DNA from: Histomonas meleagridis
Lineage: Eukaryota > Parabasalia > Tritrichomonadida > Dientamoebidae
Direction: 5' to 3'
NCBI GenBank assembly: GCA_020186115.1
Contig: WSYJ01000171.1
Coordinates: forward strand, 124,001 to 188,000
DNA length: 64,000 nucleotides
The notes beneath the pieces were generated by a model. It was not told the DNA's origin and searched no databases. It was given only the letters and a program-made list of their open reading frames with translations. The translations under genes and the position numbers were made by a program. Below are positions 19,339 through 30,096 of this stretch, piece after piece. Within the stretch, counting starts at the first letter, position 1. Each line of letters starts with the position of its first letter.

Positions 19339-20841
19339 TCATTGGCTTGCCAACAATGGCTGGTCATTTACCAACGAATTCTTCCTTTCTTTCCCTAGCT
19401 TATTAATCTGATATAGTACCGGTATCATGAAAAGCAAACTTACGACTGCTGAAAACACATCGTGAAGTGCATACATATACATTAATCTAACTACATCATA
19501 AGTTTTATCTGTGTAAAACAATATCATTGCGAACATTGGAACAGGTAAAAACTGTGTTAAAATTGCTACTATTAAAGCTGGAACAGTTTTTTTCGTAGAT
19601 AGTAATATACCTCCGGTTACTTCTGGTATTCCCATTAACACTGCAAACATATACGAAATTCGTAACATCTTTTCCGCGAGATCTCGAAACTCTTTTGTAT
19701 TATTTCCAAATGGAATAGCGATATAACTTCCAAGCGTTAACAATATAACTTCGATTACTGCACACCAAGCAAACGTTAAAATCAAAGCCCAGAAAACAAG
19801 CTTTAAATAGCGCTTATACCGTTTTGCACCAATCGCATATGATGCAGTTGGAAGAAAACCAACAGACATCGCAAGACAATATGAGCCTGGAATAGACCAA
19901 GTCCGAAGGACAACATTATAGGCGGTCAAAACTAATGAATATTCGGATTTAGATGCATCAATGCTTACATATTTCCGTGAAAAGAAACTTGGAATGTTAA
20001 AACATATGTGAGAAACAAATTGAGTAAACCCTACTGAAAGCGCATCTTTTGTTTCAGGTGAAAATTTATGTATTAAGTTCGAGAATGTGATTTTGGTATC
20101 GAACTTCTTGAAGAAAAACAAAACGGCAACAACGAGCATGGTACAAAACTCGGAGCAAACTGTAGATAAACCTGCGCCAAACATTCCAAGCTTAAAGGCT
20201 TTCATGAAAAGAGGATCAAAAACACCACCATTAAGTATAAAGGTACCAATTTGAACTGCACAATAAGCAAACGATCGACCTTCAGATTGAAGCATACCAC
20301 AAAACATAAGGTTAAGACACGTTATAATGGAACCAGAAAGAATTGGTACAATATAAGAAAAGGCAAGATCAACAATTTTATCGGTGGCACTAAACCAGTG
20401 CATAAGAGGTTTAGTACATGGAATTAAAATGGCTGGTGAAATGATACCAAGTATAAAGCAGAAGCGGAAAATATCAGCAAAAACTTGTGATATCGAATCA
20501 TATTCTTTTCGACCTCTAAGCTTGGAAAGTTGTGATGAAACAGCAGAACTCACAAACATACCAAACGCTCGGCCTATAGTATCTAATAAAGAACAGAGAG
20601 ATAATGCTGCTAGACCATCTTCATCACAAGCTTGAGAAATCCAAAAAGAATCTATAATTCCATATGCTGCTGCAACAATTTCGGCAAAGAAGGGTCCAAG
20701 TGACATCATGAATATTGTTTTGAATGGTTTTTCCCTTCCAAGTATATCATCATTTGACTTAATTTGATCTTCATTTGTGATTGTGTTCATACTGCTGATA
20801 TTTTCAACTGTTTGCTTTTCATTCTCTTCTTTGTTGGCCAT
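19339..20841 (-). CDS. MATE-family multidrug/toxic compound extrusion transporter
   Basis: The 500-residue protein has about twelve hydrophobic spans after a polar N terminus of about 38 residues. The family pattern is visible: an N-terminal SLGPFFAEIVAAAYGIIDSF helix, DGLAALSLCSLL, and paired half-repeats with GxFG/GAGLSTV in the middle. Eukaryotic MATE proteins export organic cations by proton or sodium exchange, and the substrate here is unknown. The start is an ATG (MANKEEN). A TATCGT motif lies at 20909-20914, about 70 nt upstream. Confidence 0.85.
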   Translation of the reverse strand: MANKEENEKQTVENISSMNTITNEDQIKSNDDILGREKPFKTIFMMSLGPFFAEIVAAAYGIIDSFWISQACDEDGLAALSLCSLLDTIGRAFGMFVSSAVSSQLSKLRGRKEYDSISQVFADIFRFCFILGIISPAILIPCTKPLMHWFSATDKIVDLAFSYIVPILSGSIITCLNLMFCGMLQSEGRSFAYCAVQIGTFILNGGVFDPLFMKAFKLGMFGAGLSTVCSEFCTMLVVAVLFFFKKFDTKITFSNLIHKFSPETKDALSVGFTQFVSHICFNIPSFFSRKYVSIDASKSEYSLVLTAYNVVLRTWSIPGSYCLAMSVGFLPTASYAIGAKRYKRYLKLVFWALILTFAWCAVIEVILLTLGSYIAIPFGNNTKEFRDLAEKMLRISYMFAVLMGIPEVTGGILLSTKKTVPALIVAILTQFLPVPMFAMILFYTDKTYDVVRLMYMYALHDVFSAVVSLLFMIPVLYQINKLGKERKNSLVNDQPLLASQ

Positions 20842-21185
20842 AAAAAAGGAACAAAATTTTAATAACTTTACACATTAACGCCTCTCTGAATTTCAATTGA
20901 AATATCTCTATCGTGTTCATTTTTCTCCAAAAGATTTTGAAAAAATTTAGCTTTGTTTTCTTGATCACATATGTAATATATCATTTAAATAATATAAATA
21001 GGCATCAGAAACCAGAATAATTTATGTTATGGGATGATTTAACTGCAATTACAAATTTTCAAATCTTGAAAAAGTCAAAAAGTTAATGTATTTAAAAATC
21101 AAATATACCGCAGCACGAGATGAAAATTTAATTGGTTTTTTAAGTGAAATATTTCAAATGAAAAAAAAAAGTAATTTATTCATTA
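20842..21185. other. Intergenic, contains a TATCGT motif
   Basis: Upstream region of the MATE gene with TATCGT at 20909-20914. The rest is AT-rich with no ORF. Confidence 0.4.
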
Positions 21186-21896
21186 TTATATTACTAAGAT
21201 TGCACTGTTTTTAAGCTCTGGTGGATGAGAAGTGCAACTAACTTTCTGACCAAACTTGAGTAAAATCTTTTGTAAATGGGTTTGTATATCTTGTCCTGTT
21301 GTGTATGGATCAGACTTTAATTTTAGGTACATTTCATAAACAAATATTGATTCGTTCTTAAGGTCAAATTGTTGCAAATGGGCTTTTGAAAGATCAGGAT
21401 ATGGCGCAATAAAAATGACGCCCGGTTCAGTAAGTGCATAGTTTTCAGGATTCCACTTTTCGGGATCATTAGTTCCATCAAAAGCAATAATGATTTTGAG
21501 GTCATTTGGTTTATCGTTGATTGAAGAATAAAACGAATCTGGACTTATTGATCCATCACGAAGTTTAAGGATAGATTTGTCACCTGTGTAATCTTGTGAA
21601 ATTGGGTTTCCTGCAAAATAAATAAATAACTCTTTTGTCGTATATGAAGAAAAATGACATAAAACATCACCAAATTCGCGGACATCAGGGTTCTCAATGA
21701 AAAATACTTCACTGTTTACCCAACGTCCCAGTTTAGCAATACGAATTGATGAGATTAATGAAGCATTTGATGGAAAGGCATTAGTATTACAAAAAACAAG
21801 ACACACACGTTCAATATTTATTGGGAGGCGTGCCATTCCAATTCTACGAATGTCTCTTCCATATTTTTGGAGCTCTCTATGGGGGTCCAAGCTCAT
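21186..21896 (-). CDS. Caspase/metacaspase-fold protein lacking the catalytic dyad
   Basis: The 236 residues follow the order of a C14 peptidase p20-like fold: beta strand VCLVFCN (31-37), strand ELFIYFAGN (89-97) where active members have SGHG, a GSISPDSFYSSI loop-helix, and KIIIAFDGTND (134-144) where active members have a D-x-C-H motif. A GVIFIAPYP strand and a helical C-terminal end follow. The positions of the catalytic His and Cys read Asn and Thr, so no protease activity is expected. It could be a regulatory pseudopeptidase partner. Fold assignment is by eye and moderate; loss of the dyad is certain if the fold is right. ATG start. Confidence 0.5.
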   Translation of the reverse strand: MSLDPHRELQKYGRDIRRIGMARLPINIERVCLVFCNTNAFPSNASLISSIRIAKLGRWVNSEVFFIENPDVREFGDVLCHFSSYTTKELFIYFAGNPISQDYTGDKSILKLRDGSISPDSFYSSINDKPNDLKIIIAFDGTNDPEKWNPENYALTEPGVIFIAPYPDLSKAHLQQFDLKNESIFVYEMYLKLKSDPYTTGQDIQTHLQKILLKFGQKVSCTSHPPELKNSAILVI

Positions 21897-22384
21897 CTTT
21901 CAGCAAATATTAAACGTGCACTTTTCCCTAAAAATTACAAAAAATATCACCAAAAATACCTTGAGACAATTGTTCAAGGTGAATTTTCGATTTCTTTTAA
22001 AAAACTGGTTTTTAAAGTTATTGTTGTTACATATTTTTCGATAAAACATCTATTTAAATATAAAGATATTCAAATGTATTGGACAAGAGTTCATGGTTGA
22101 TAGAATTTCTTCTTAAGGGAATTTAAAATATCATATAAGTCTTATTTTTTCTAAACAATCAGAATTTTCAACTGTCCAATTTCAAAAAGATTAAATTTTT
22201 TTCACTGAAAGCTATTACCACGTCAAAGCTATTAATATTTCATTTTCGTAAACGTAAAAATTGACATTTTTTTTTTAAAATTTCACATACAAATTTTATT
22301 TATCTTTCTCTAAATTATTACAAGGTCATGCTAATTTTAATCGTGAAGCTTTTTGCTTGTATTACTCTTTATTTTGAAATGGCC
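21897..22384. other. Intergenic
   Basis: AT-rich, overlapping open frames on the plus strand look like shadows without ATG-backed domain content. No gene supported. Confidence 0.35.
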
Positions 22385-23080
22385 TTAGCGAGATTTAATT
22401 TTGCAAATGGATGCATTTTGCTTCTTTAACAGTTTGCTTAAATAAGCATCGTGGTCGAACGCATATTGTATCAGCTGATCAACGAATCTGTTTGCGGCTT
22501 CTCTTCCTCCATCGAGATATATTGATCCGATAATTGCATACATCACACGATACGTTCTGCATAGTATTTCTAACCGATCAATTCCAAGTTTAGACGCATA
22601 GCTGTTGAGTATGTCTTTGCTAGAAATGATCCCTCGGATATCTGATAATTGTTTTATAGTGAAGGTGGGAAATTTTTTAAAAATGTACTCAGTAGCACAG
22701 AAATAAAGGAAAGAATAACCATATAGTTCCATTCGATTAAATTCATAAAATTGTGGCGATTCAGGTGTATGTGATTTAGCGCATGTAACATTTAAATACT
22801 TCTTGTTTTTGAATTTGTAATTAAGAATCCTTTCAATGTTTGATTGATATGACAGTGAATGTAACTCATTATCTGTATTTTTTTGTATTTCTTTTTTAGT
22901 TAGTTGCTGTTTACATTTCACAGGCTGAGGGTCCTGTTGAAAATTTTGTTCGTATGATATAATTTCGTATGGTTGTTGAGTAGCATAATTTGCAAAAAAA
23001 TTCTGTGGAGGAATTTGTCCGCAAACTTCTTCTTGAAATGGATCAATGTAATAAAATGTTTGATTGGACGCGCATAGCAT
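22385..23080 (-). CDS. RNase III-fold protein with degenerate active site
   Basis: The 231-residue protein has a low-complexity Gln/Pro-rich N terminus (1-70) and an RNase III domain (about 80-205). The domain follows bacterial RNase III closely: LNYKFKNKKYL, then the signature at 114-123, LSDIRGIISS, and YAIIGSIYLDGG (181-192). The signature NERLEFLGDS reads FNRMELYGYS. Of the catalytic acids only Glu118 is kept; the others read Asn115, Tyr122, Arg178 and Tyr181. Catalytic cleavage is therefore unlikely. RNase III pseudo-domains are known to serve as RNA-binding or dimer partners, for example mitoribosomal mL44. No dsRNA-binding domain is seen. A TCATA initiator-like motif lies about 13 nt before the ATG. 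Confidence 0.7.
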   Translation of the reverse strand: MLCASNQTFYYIDPFQEEVCGQIPPQNFFANYATQQPYEIISYEQNFQQDPQPVKCKQQLTKKEIQKNTDNELHSLSYQSNIERILNYKFKNKKYLNVTCAKSHTPESPQFYEFNRMELYGYSFLYFCATEYIFKKFPTFTIKQLSDIRGIISSKDILNSYASKLGIDRLEILCRTYRVMYAIIGSIYLDGGREAANRFVDQLIQYAFDHDAYLSKLLKKQNASICKIKSR

Positions 23081-23190
23081 TGCAAAAACTATGACATCAT
23101 TTGAATAAATGAATCAAAAAGTTACACAAAACGTTTACTTAATTCAAAAAGTTATTTTCCGAAGTTTATTTACACTAAAAACGTTATTAA

Positions 23191-26100
23191 TTACCAAAAT
23201 GGGCACCATCCCAAGAAATGTCGACTATATTCCATTGGATCCGATGCTATCTTGATCAATGTGTCAACTTGTTTTCCCACGTCTAAAGTTTTTTCAGTGT
23301 CATCTTCTTTAATTGGGTCAGCACCACTTAATTTCTGAGCCACTCTTTCTAAAATTGCTCTTGCTCCTCTTTTTTCGTTCATGATTTGTTTCATATTAAA
23401 AATTGGCTCATGTACAAACACTTCTAACAAAGCGATTAATGGACTTTGGTTATCTCTTAAAACCCACAAAATATCCTCACATGATTTTCTAAACAATCCA
23501 TCAACTCTACCACAATCCATCGCGTTCGTAATCATTCTTGTCAATCTAAATGGAACTCTTTCAGCAAATTGTTTTCTTTTCATTGCCACTTCGAATGAAT
23601 CACCGAAGTCGATATGAATCACTTTTCCTGTATGTCTTTGTATCATTATATTATTAGGATGTCTATCACCTAATCCTATAGTATAACCAGTCATTGACAT
23701 AATAGCAGTTGAGATAGTATAATTAAAATTCCTTTGTATCCAAGCGTTAGGACTGGGAGATCTTAACCATAACATTTCTCTTATTTCTAATGCATTTGTT
23801 TTTGATGCAACTTCATTGAACACTTCACTTTTCTGTAAAGCGTTCAAATGCAAGTAAGCATTTCCACAAAAATAATTATAAATTTCACCTTCGATATTCC
23901 TTCTAATATGTCTATTAGTTCTATAATCATTAACCACTTGTTGGATAGTATCCGAACCGATTAACCAAGAAATTAAGCCAGCGTTTGGGGCGAAAGGTAT
24001 TATTGAATATAACAAAATTGTAACGTTTAATTTTCGTGTATTTCTATTTGCAGATAATAAACTATTTACAAGTTTAAAGAATTGCATTATTCGTTGATCT
24101 AAACGAATATCTTCATTCCCTTTTAATAAGAATTTATATTTCACTCCATCATTACCTATCATATATAATGAACGAGGATGTGCTTGTGTTGAAAGTATAT
24201 GTAAATTCGGTTCGATATAATTAATGTTTGGATAATTCGATTTAATTTGATATGTACCAGGTATAGCTATTTGGAAGTTATGTTTTGAAGTTAATTCCTT
24301 TGATATCCTATTCAAATCAATTGAATCCATTTTCTTAAATTGCATATTTAACTCGGAGAAAAATGCGCGTAAATGTTCCCACATTATCTTTGTTGATGAG
24401 TTAATACCTTTAATATATTTATCAAATGATGAATGACATCGCATTAAAGATGTACTAAATTGTCGAATTAATAATTTGTCTAATTCACATTTCGGATTTT
24501 CGGATGCGTTAAATTGTTCTTGTAATAATTTGATGACTATTTCTTTTTTGTTCTTTTGTTGTGCTTTGGATGCAGTATCAAGTACATTAATCCAATTCTC
24601 TATCCAACTTACAGCTGCTAAATGTAATCCGGAGATTAATAACATTGAATCGGAATATTCGATTGGACTTTGTGCTTGAAATGAATTTAATAAATTCTTT
24701 GCAATTGTTTTAATTGAATTATCTTCTAACATTGATAATAAATTTAATGGATATATCACTGCTTGGAAATGTTCGGATCCAAACACAGTTATAATGTTTT
24801 GTACGAGTTGTGATATTTGTTGACTTTTATGTGATATATGTACAACTATTTGTGGTATAATTTGTATGATAATTGTTGGTGGTAATGATATAATTTCATT
24901 ACATATTTCCATTGTTAAATTTAATGAATCACCATAACGAAATATAATAGAAAACATTTGACATAAATATTCTAATGAATTAATTAAACTTAATTGTGAA
25001 GCCTTTAAAAAGCCACAAATAGAATTAATTGCATAAGTTTCACGTAATTCATTTAAATGTGATAATAATCGACTATTAGAATATGCCCAATTACCCCAAG
25101 TTCGATAATCATTTGAAACTAAAATATTCGAACGTTCAAATAACTTACTAATTTTTGTAAGTGTTAATACTGGTGAAGATTTCTTACTTGAATATGATTG
25201 ATATTCCCATTCACCTTGAATACGTAACAATCTTGCAATTATCAAATCATTAATATTATATTCATTAATATAATTTTTTATTGAATTTAATTTATTATTT
25301 GATTCGAATTTAAAGACTTTATATATAACATCTTTATGTTGTTTATATTTGTTAAGAATATGTTCAATTCGTTCTTCATCTTCACAATTTAATAATCGAT
25401 TAAATAATGATAAAAAAGTTATCGAAAACTTTTTGTTATCTTTAGCCCAATGATTTTTTAAATTTAATAAAATTACATTCGGTGAATATATATTCGATAA
25501 AAATTTATTATAATAAACATCAACAAGTTTCCATTTACGTTCTTCACGTAAAACAGATATCATTTTAATATATGAATTAATATGATCTTCAGGTTTTAAT
25601 ACTAAACATCGAATATTAATTAATCGCATCCATGCATCACTTTCATGTGAGAAATTGCGTAATCGATTTTGCCAAATTTTTGGTATTTTTGTTGCATTAT
25701 TTTTCTTTAATTCGATAGTTTCTTTTAATTCGATTAAATGTTGTGCATATACCATATTATTTGATATTTGATTAATATCATTTCTTTTAAATATTTCCGT
25801 AATATTTTCGGCTAATATATTAAATCCTAATTTTATATTTTTTAAAGCATTTTCATAATCATTTATAGCTATATTATAAATAATTTTAAATAATATTACA
25901 TTAATATCATTATTATTAATGTCTAAATTAGGGTTTAAATATTCTTTAACTTTATCTAAATTATTCGAATGAAATTCAGCCCATGCAAACCATAAACTAT
26001 TTTCATTCTTTTCTTCTTGACTCATTTTTTGATATTCATTACTTAATTCCCGGATGTTATCCCATAATTGTAAATGTCCATAACATTTAATTAATGTAGA

Positions 26101-29100
26101 TATATTTGGATTTTTTTGTTTTTCATATATATTTAAAGCTTTATCCCATTCATTTAATTGTTCATACCATTTACCTGATTCATTTAAGTTCAATTTGTTT
26201 GAAAATGATGATAATAATCCATAAGCTGATTCTTTAAATCCTTGTTTAGAATATATACCTAATAACTCTATAATCGTTTCTTTACAATTCGGGTTTTCTC
26301 GTAAATGTCGTTGATAATAATACATTGATAATCCAATGTTAGTTGAAGATTTAGCTAATATATTATCTGGTATTAATAATGGATAACCTGCTCGATCACA
26401 TAATTCTAATAATTTAAAAATAATTGGATCGATTTTATCAAAACTTTCTAATATCATTAAAATTATTTTAGAAAATTGATTCCGTTCTTCATTATGAAAT
26501 ATATTCATCCAACATGATAAAAAAGCTATAGGAAATATATAATCTTTAAATGCTTGATTTTGTTTTATCATTTGGATACAACTTCGAATTGATGATGATG
26601 GTGAATATTTAATAACTCTTTTACATAATTCATCAATTAATAATCGCGCATTATTAAATACTGGTTGTGGTAAATCTTTTAATGGATTTTCTAACTTATA
26701 ATCTTTTAAAGGGTTTTCTTTTAAATAATCTAAATGTGAAGTAGTAATTATAAGTCGATTACTTTTAATAGATGAAATTTCTTCCAAAATATTTTGTGGT
26801 GATTCCATAATTTTACGGATATTCATTAATGGCGGTATAATTAATCCAGTATTATTTAAAAATAATTCAACCATATCAATACTTAAATCATCATATAAAC
26901 ATAAATTAAAAATCATTTGATGTACTTCTGTTAATTGTGTTTTCCGTATTAATACAAAACATATTCGTGATAATCGTGCTGAATATATTTTTAATTTACG
27001 CATTTGTATTAATGTTATTGTAGTTTTTAATAAAAATGTTAACTTAATGTTTTCGACTTCTGTTAATTTAGTTATATAATATTCTAATATTTCAACAAAT
27101 AATTCGGCGTTTTGATTTTGATAACAAATTGCAAATGAGATAAACTTTAAAATGGTTTTAAAAAATAATGAATCATCTGTAGATAATAAATGAAATGAAT
27201 TAATATATAAATTACTTGCATATTCAATGAATTCCGATTTTAAATAATATGATAATGTAATACAACATCGAACACAATTAATATTTGTTAAATTCTTCGA
27301 TAAATGAATATATATTTTAGATAAAAATGGTATAATATGTACTTGAGCTTTTAATATGATTAATTCTAATTGATTAAAGATAATGTCTTTCTTGGATTCA
27401 TGTTCAATGATATTAACAAATACATCAATAATGAAATCTAAATATGGTAATGAATTATTGGAATCTTTAATAAATATCGAACATAAACATGAAAATAAAC
27501 TTGACGAATATTTGTTAAAATATTCTTTCAACGATTTTAATATAAAATCAGTAAAAAAGTTCATGGATTGTATCGATAATATTTGGATGTTATTCTCTTC
27601 ATTATTATTCGGTTGAAAGGTAATACTTGATGCTCCGATTGTTCCTGTTAATTTTAATATCTCAATTGAAACTAATTTGGAACATTTCCTTGAACTAATT
27701 AATTGAATTAATGATGGTAACAATTCTGGAAATTGTATCAAATAATTAATTTCAGCTTCAGTTTCGATAACTATTTGTGTTAATGATTTTAATGCTGATA
27801 TGTAAACAATATCTTCTTGTTGTAATTGTAAAAATGATTGAATATAAACAGGTATAACTTGAAATAAATAAGGTCTTAAATAAGGTGACAGTTTTTGTAA
27901 TGTTTTGAATAAATTGACATCACATTTTGAAATCCACTTTGAATTTTCAATGTTGTAAATTCGTGTTAAAAAAATGTCATGCTCATCAATTTTCTTTGTG
28001 TATTCAACTGATGTAAAATCTCTATGAATGACTTTTCTTAAATCTAAATATTTCGATGTATTAATTTCTTGATTCGGTAATTCTTTAATAGGTTTGCCAT
28101 GAGATAAAAACCAAATACAAAACCAAGTAATATTTGGTATTAATTGATTAGCAAATTTAACGAAATGTTTCACAATTAATGGTAATAATGAAGAAGATTT
28201 AGCAGATCTTGCAGGATTAATATTTGAAATATTCATAGATAAAAACGAATTAACAAATAATACAATGATAGGTACAGTATATAACGAATTAGATAAAGCT
28301 GCTTCTGATATTAATGGTATTGCTTTTCTTCTAATAGAAAATGATGGATCAGCAAGTAGTTGTGTAAGTTGAGTTGCTTTACCAATGAATGAACTTGCCT
28401 TTAATGTAATTAATGCACATAATCGAACATGTTTAGAATCATCAGTCATCGCTAAACGAACAAGTTCATCTATCGCTGAAGGATTAGAAAATTTATATAA
28501 TACATTCGAAAATAAAATTCGAATTTTTTCATATGGAGAATATGCAAAATGTCGAAGCTTACTAAATAAATCATCGATTTTTTCAAATATTATTTGTTGG
28601 AATGTACAAAATATCATTAACGCAATTTTTTGTGTCTTGTAATCTGCTTGTGAATCAATTCCTTCATTGAAATATTTCATTAAACTATCACGGACTAATA
28701 ATAATATATCAATACGCATTCGTAATGCATTTAAACTTTGTTTACATGGAATACCTATGAACATTTCTTTTGGTATATTAATTGTCGGATAATATTTAAT
28801 TAATGTACATAATATAGAAAAGACTTTGTTTTTATGTTTTTGTTCTTTCGAAAATTTTAATATCATTTCAATGATTATATTAATTGGTAATTCTCGTTGA
28901 TGAAATTCATTTATAAAATTCTCTAAAATAGAAAATAGTTTAAGTGATATATTTGGATCATCATTTAAATTGTTTACAATCGAATTAATTATTATATTAA
29001 GTTCTGAATCAGTAAATAAAGTTGAATATTTGTTCGATAAAAGGATCAAGAAATTATAAGTCTCAAGAGGAAGTTCACTCGGTAACGAATTCAATGAGTC

Positions 29101-29880
29101 GACAAGTTTTTCAATAAGAACATCAACTTGTGAATATGGGAAAAGTTGATACAATGTTTTAAGGATTAAAACTGGACCACGATTGGAATGTGGAGATTTG
29201 GAATTAAGAATACAAAAACAATCTATTCGTAAAGATTCGGCATATGATTCTTTTGTATTTGATGGCATTTGATTAATGTGAATTTCCATAACTGAGACCG
29301 CTGCATTTTGCATTTTGATGTCTGATGAGCAAATTGCATTCCATATTTCAGGTAGATAATTTAGTGTTATGGCAAATACATCAGTAGGTAAAATTTTCCC
29401 ACATTCTTTGAGAATTGTAAGTCCACCAAATAAATGAAGATCCCTTTGGCTAACAGTAAAATATGATTTTGATGAATCTAAAATCTCACGTAAAAATGAA
29501 TAATTATCTGGTGACTCTTCTGCAAGATAACGGATGCTAAAACTTGAAGCACGAATAACATCCCTGCTATTAGATGCTGTGAATTTTTTAACCATGGGAA
29601 AAAGTCTTTTGACATGATCATATGAACGACAGAAAAAATGTAAAACAGAAAAACCAAGAAGTGCTAGAAGTTGGCCACATACATCATCACTATTCTCAAG
29701 TTTCTTGATTTCATTTTCCCAAGAAGCAAATGTAGTTGAAATTTGTGATTCATTAAAATCTAATAAATATTGTCCTAATTGGGAAACATAATACTGACGC
29801 TTCTTTTTCCACTCATGACAACTATTGATTGGTTCTGAAAAAATTATTATCTGAAGATTTGCTGATGTAATTTGCGCCAT
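23191..29880 (-). CDS. TOR: TOR serine/threonine kinase (PIKK family)
   Basis: The 2229-residue ORF has HEAT-type helical repeats (1 to about 1000), a FAT region, an FRB-like segment (about 1755-1860), a PI3K-like kinase domain (about 1900-2150) and a FATC tail ending GWCPFW. The catalytic loop GLGDRHPNN (about residue 2065) and IDFGDSFE (about 2090) are intact, and RMITNAMDCGRVDG matches TOR rather than ATM or ATR. TOR couples nutrients to growth. In the FRB the rapamycin-contact Ser is kept (DTASKA), but the neighbouring aromatic positions read Gln-Gln and the WDLYY segment reads WEHLR. The middle of the protein is very Asn/Ile-rich and AT-biased. ACGATA lies at 29889-29894, just upstream of the ATG. 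Confidence 0.9.
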   Translation of the reverse strand: MAQITSANLQIIIFSEPINSCHEWKKKRQYYVSQLGQYLLDFNESQISTTFASWENEIKKLENSDDVCGQLLALLGFSVLHFFCRSYDHVKRLFPMVKKFTASNSRDVIRASSFSIRYLAEESPDNYSFLREILDSSKSYFTVSQRDLHLFGGLTILKECGKILPTDVFAITLNYLPEIWNAICSSDIKMQNAAVSVMEIHINQMPSNTKESYAESLRIDCFCILNSKSPHSNRGPVLILKTLYQLFPYSQVDVLIEKLVDSLNSLPSELPLETYNFLILLSNKYSTLFTDSELNIIINSIVNNLNDDPNISLKLFSILENFINEFHQRELPINIIIEMILKFSKEQKHKNKVFSILCTLIKYYPTINIPKEMFIGIPCKQSLNALRMRIDILLLVRDSLMKYFNEGIDSQADYKTQKIALMIFCTFQQIIFEKIDDLFSKLRHFAYSPYEKIRILFSNVLYKFSNPSAIDELVRLAMTDDSKHVRLCALITLKASSFIGKATQLTQLLADPSFSIRRKAIPLISEAALSNSLYTVPIIVLFVNSFLSMNISNINPARSAKSSSLLPLIVKHFVKFANQLIPNITWFCIWFLSHGKPIKELPNQEINTSKYLDLRKVIHRDFTSVEYTKKIDEHDIFLTRIYNIENSKWISKCDVNLFKTLQKLSPYLRPYLFQVIPVYIQSFLQLQQEDIVYISALKSLTQIVIETEAEINYLIQFPELLPSLIQLISSRKCSKLVSIEILKLTGTIGASSITFQPNNNEENNIQILSIQSMNFFTDFILKSLKEYFNKYSSSLFSCLCSIFIKDSNNSLPYLDFIIDVFVNIIEHESKKDIIFNQLELIILKAQVHIIPFLSKIYIHLSKNLTNINCVRCCITLSYYLKSEFIEYASNLYINSFHLLSTDDSLFFKTILKFISFAICYQNQNAELFVEILEYYITKLTEVENIKLTFLLKTTITLIQMRKLKIYSARLSRICFVLIRKTQLTEVHQMIFNLCLYDDLSIDMVELFLNNTGLIIPPLMNIRKIMESPQNILEEISSIKSNRLIITTSHLDYLKENPLKDYKLENPLKDLPQPVFNNARLLIDELCKRVIKYSPSSSIRSCIQMIKQNQAFKDYIFPIAFLSCWMNIFHNEERNQFSKIILMILESFDKIDPIIFKLLELCDRAGYPLLIPDNILAKSSTNIGLSMYYYQRHLRENPNCKETIIELLGIYSKQGFKESAYGLLSSFSNKLNLNESGKWYEQLNEWDKALNIYEKQKNPNISTLIKCYGHLQLWDNIRELSNEYQKMSQEEKNENSLWFAWAEFHSNNLDKVKEYLNPNLDINNNDINVILFKIIYNIAINDYENALKNIKLGFNILAENITEIFKRNDINQISNNMVYAQHLIELKETIELKKNNATKIPKIWQNRLRNFSHESDAWMRLINIRCLVLKPEDHINSYIKMISVLREERKWKLVDVYYNKFLSNIYSPNVILLNLKNHWAKDNKKFSITFLSLFNRLLNCEDEERIEHILNKYKQHKDVIYKVFKFESNNKLNSIKNYINEYNINDLIIARLLRIQGEWEYQSYSSKKSSPVLTLTKISKLFERSNILVSNDYRTWGNWAYSNSRLLSHLNELRETYAINSICGFLKASQLSLINSLEYLCQMFSIIFRYGDSLNLTMEICNEIISLPPTIIIQIIPQIVVHISHKSQQISQLVQNIITVFGSEHFQAVIYPLNLLSMLEDNSIKTIAKNLLNSFQAQSPIEYSDSMLLISGLHLAAVSWIENWINVLDTASKAQQKNKKEIVIKLLQEQFNASENPKCELDKLLIRQFSTSLMRCHSSFDKYIKGINSSTKIMWEHLRAFFSELNMQFKKMDSIDLNRISKELTSKHNFQIAIPGTYQIKSNYPNINYIEPNLHILSTQAHPRSLYMIGNDGVKYKFLLKGNEDIRLDQRIMQFFKLVNSLLSANRNTRKLNVTILLYSIIPFAPNAGLISWLIGSDTIQQVVNDYRTNRHIRRNIEGEIYNYFCGNAYLHLNALQKSEVFNEVASKTNALEIREMLWLRSPSPNAWIQRNFNYTISTAIMSMTGYTIGLGDRHPNNIMIQRHTGKVIHIDFGDSFEVAMKRKQFAERVPFRLTRMITNAMDCGRVDGLFRKSCEDILWVLRDNQSPLIALLEVFVHEPIFNMKQIMNEKRGARAILERVAQKLSGADPIKEDDTEKTLDVGKQVDTLIKIASDPMEYSRHFLGWCPFW

Positions 29881-30096
29881 CTATTGCTACGATAGGGCGC
29901 CCTGAAAGTTTGGGGTGCCTCAAAGCATTCTTAAGAATGGAAATATGTGATTACTAAATTTAAAAAATAAAAGAGAAAATTAATTCACTAATTTTGATTG
30001 ATTAATGATCCTAAAAATTATGTACATAAATAGACTGTTGGGTAATTAAATAGAATGCAAATTGTTTATTGATTAAGAAAAGACATAATAATTAGA

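Noticed and set aside
23191..29880. ATM/ATR or PI4K instead of TOR
   Set aside because: Catalytic region and FATC ending GWCPFW match TOR; FRB-like segment present.
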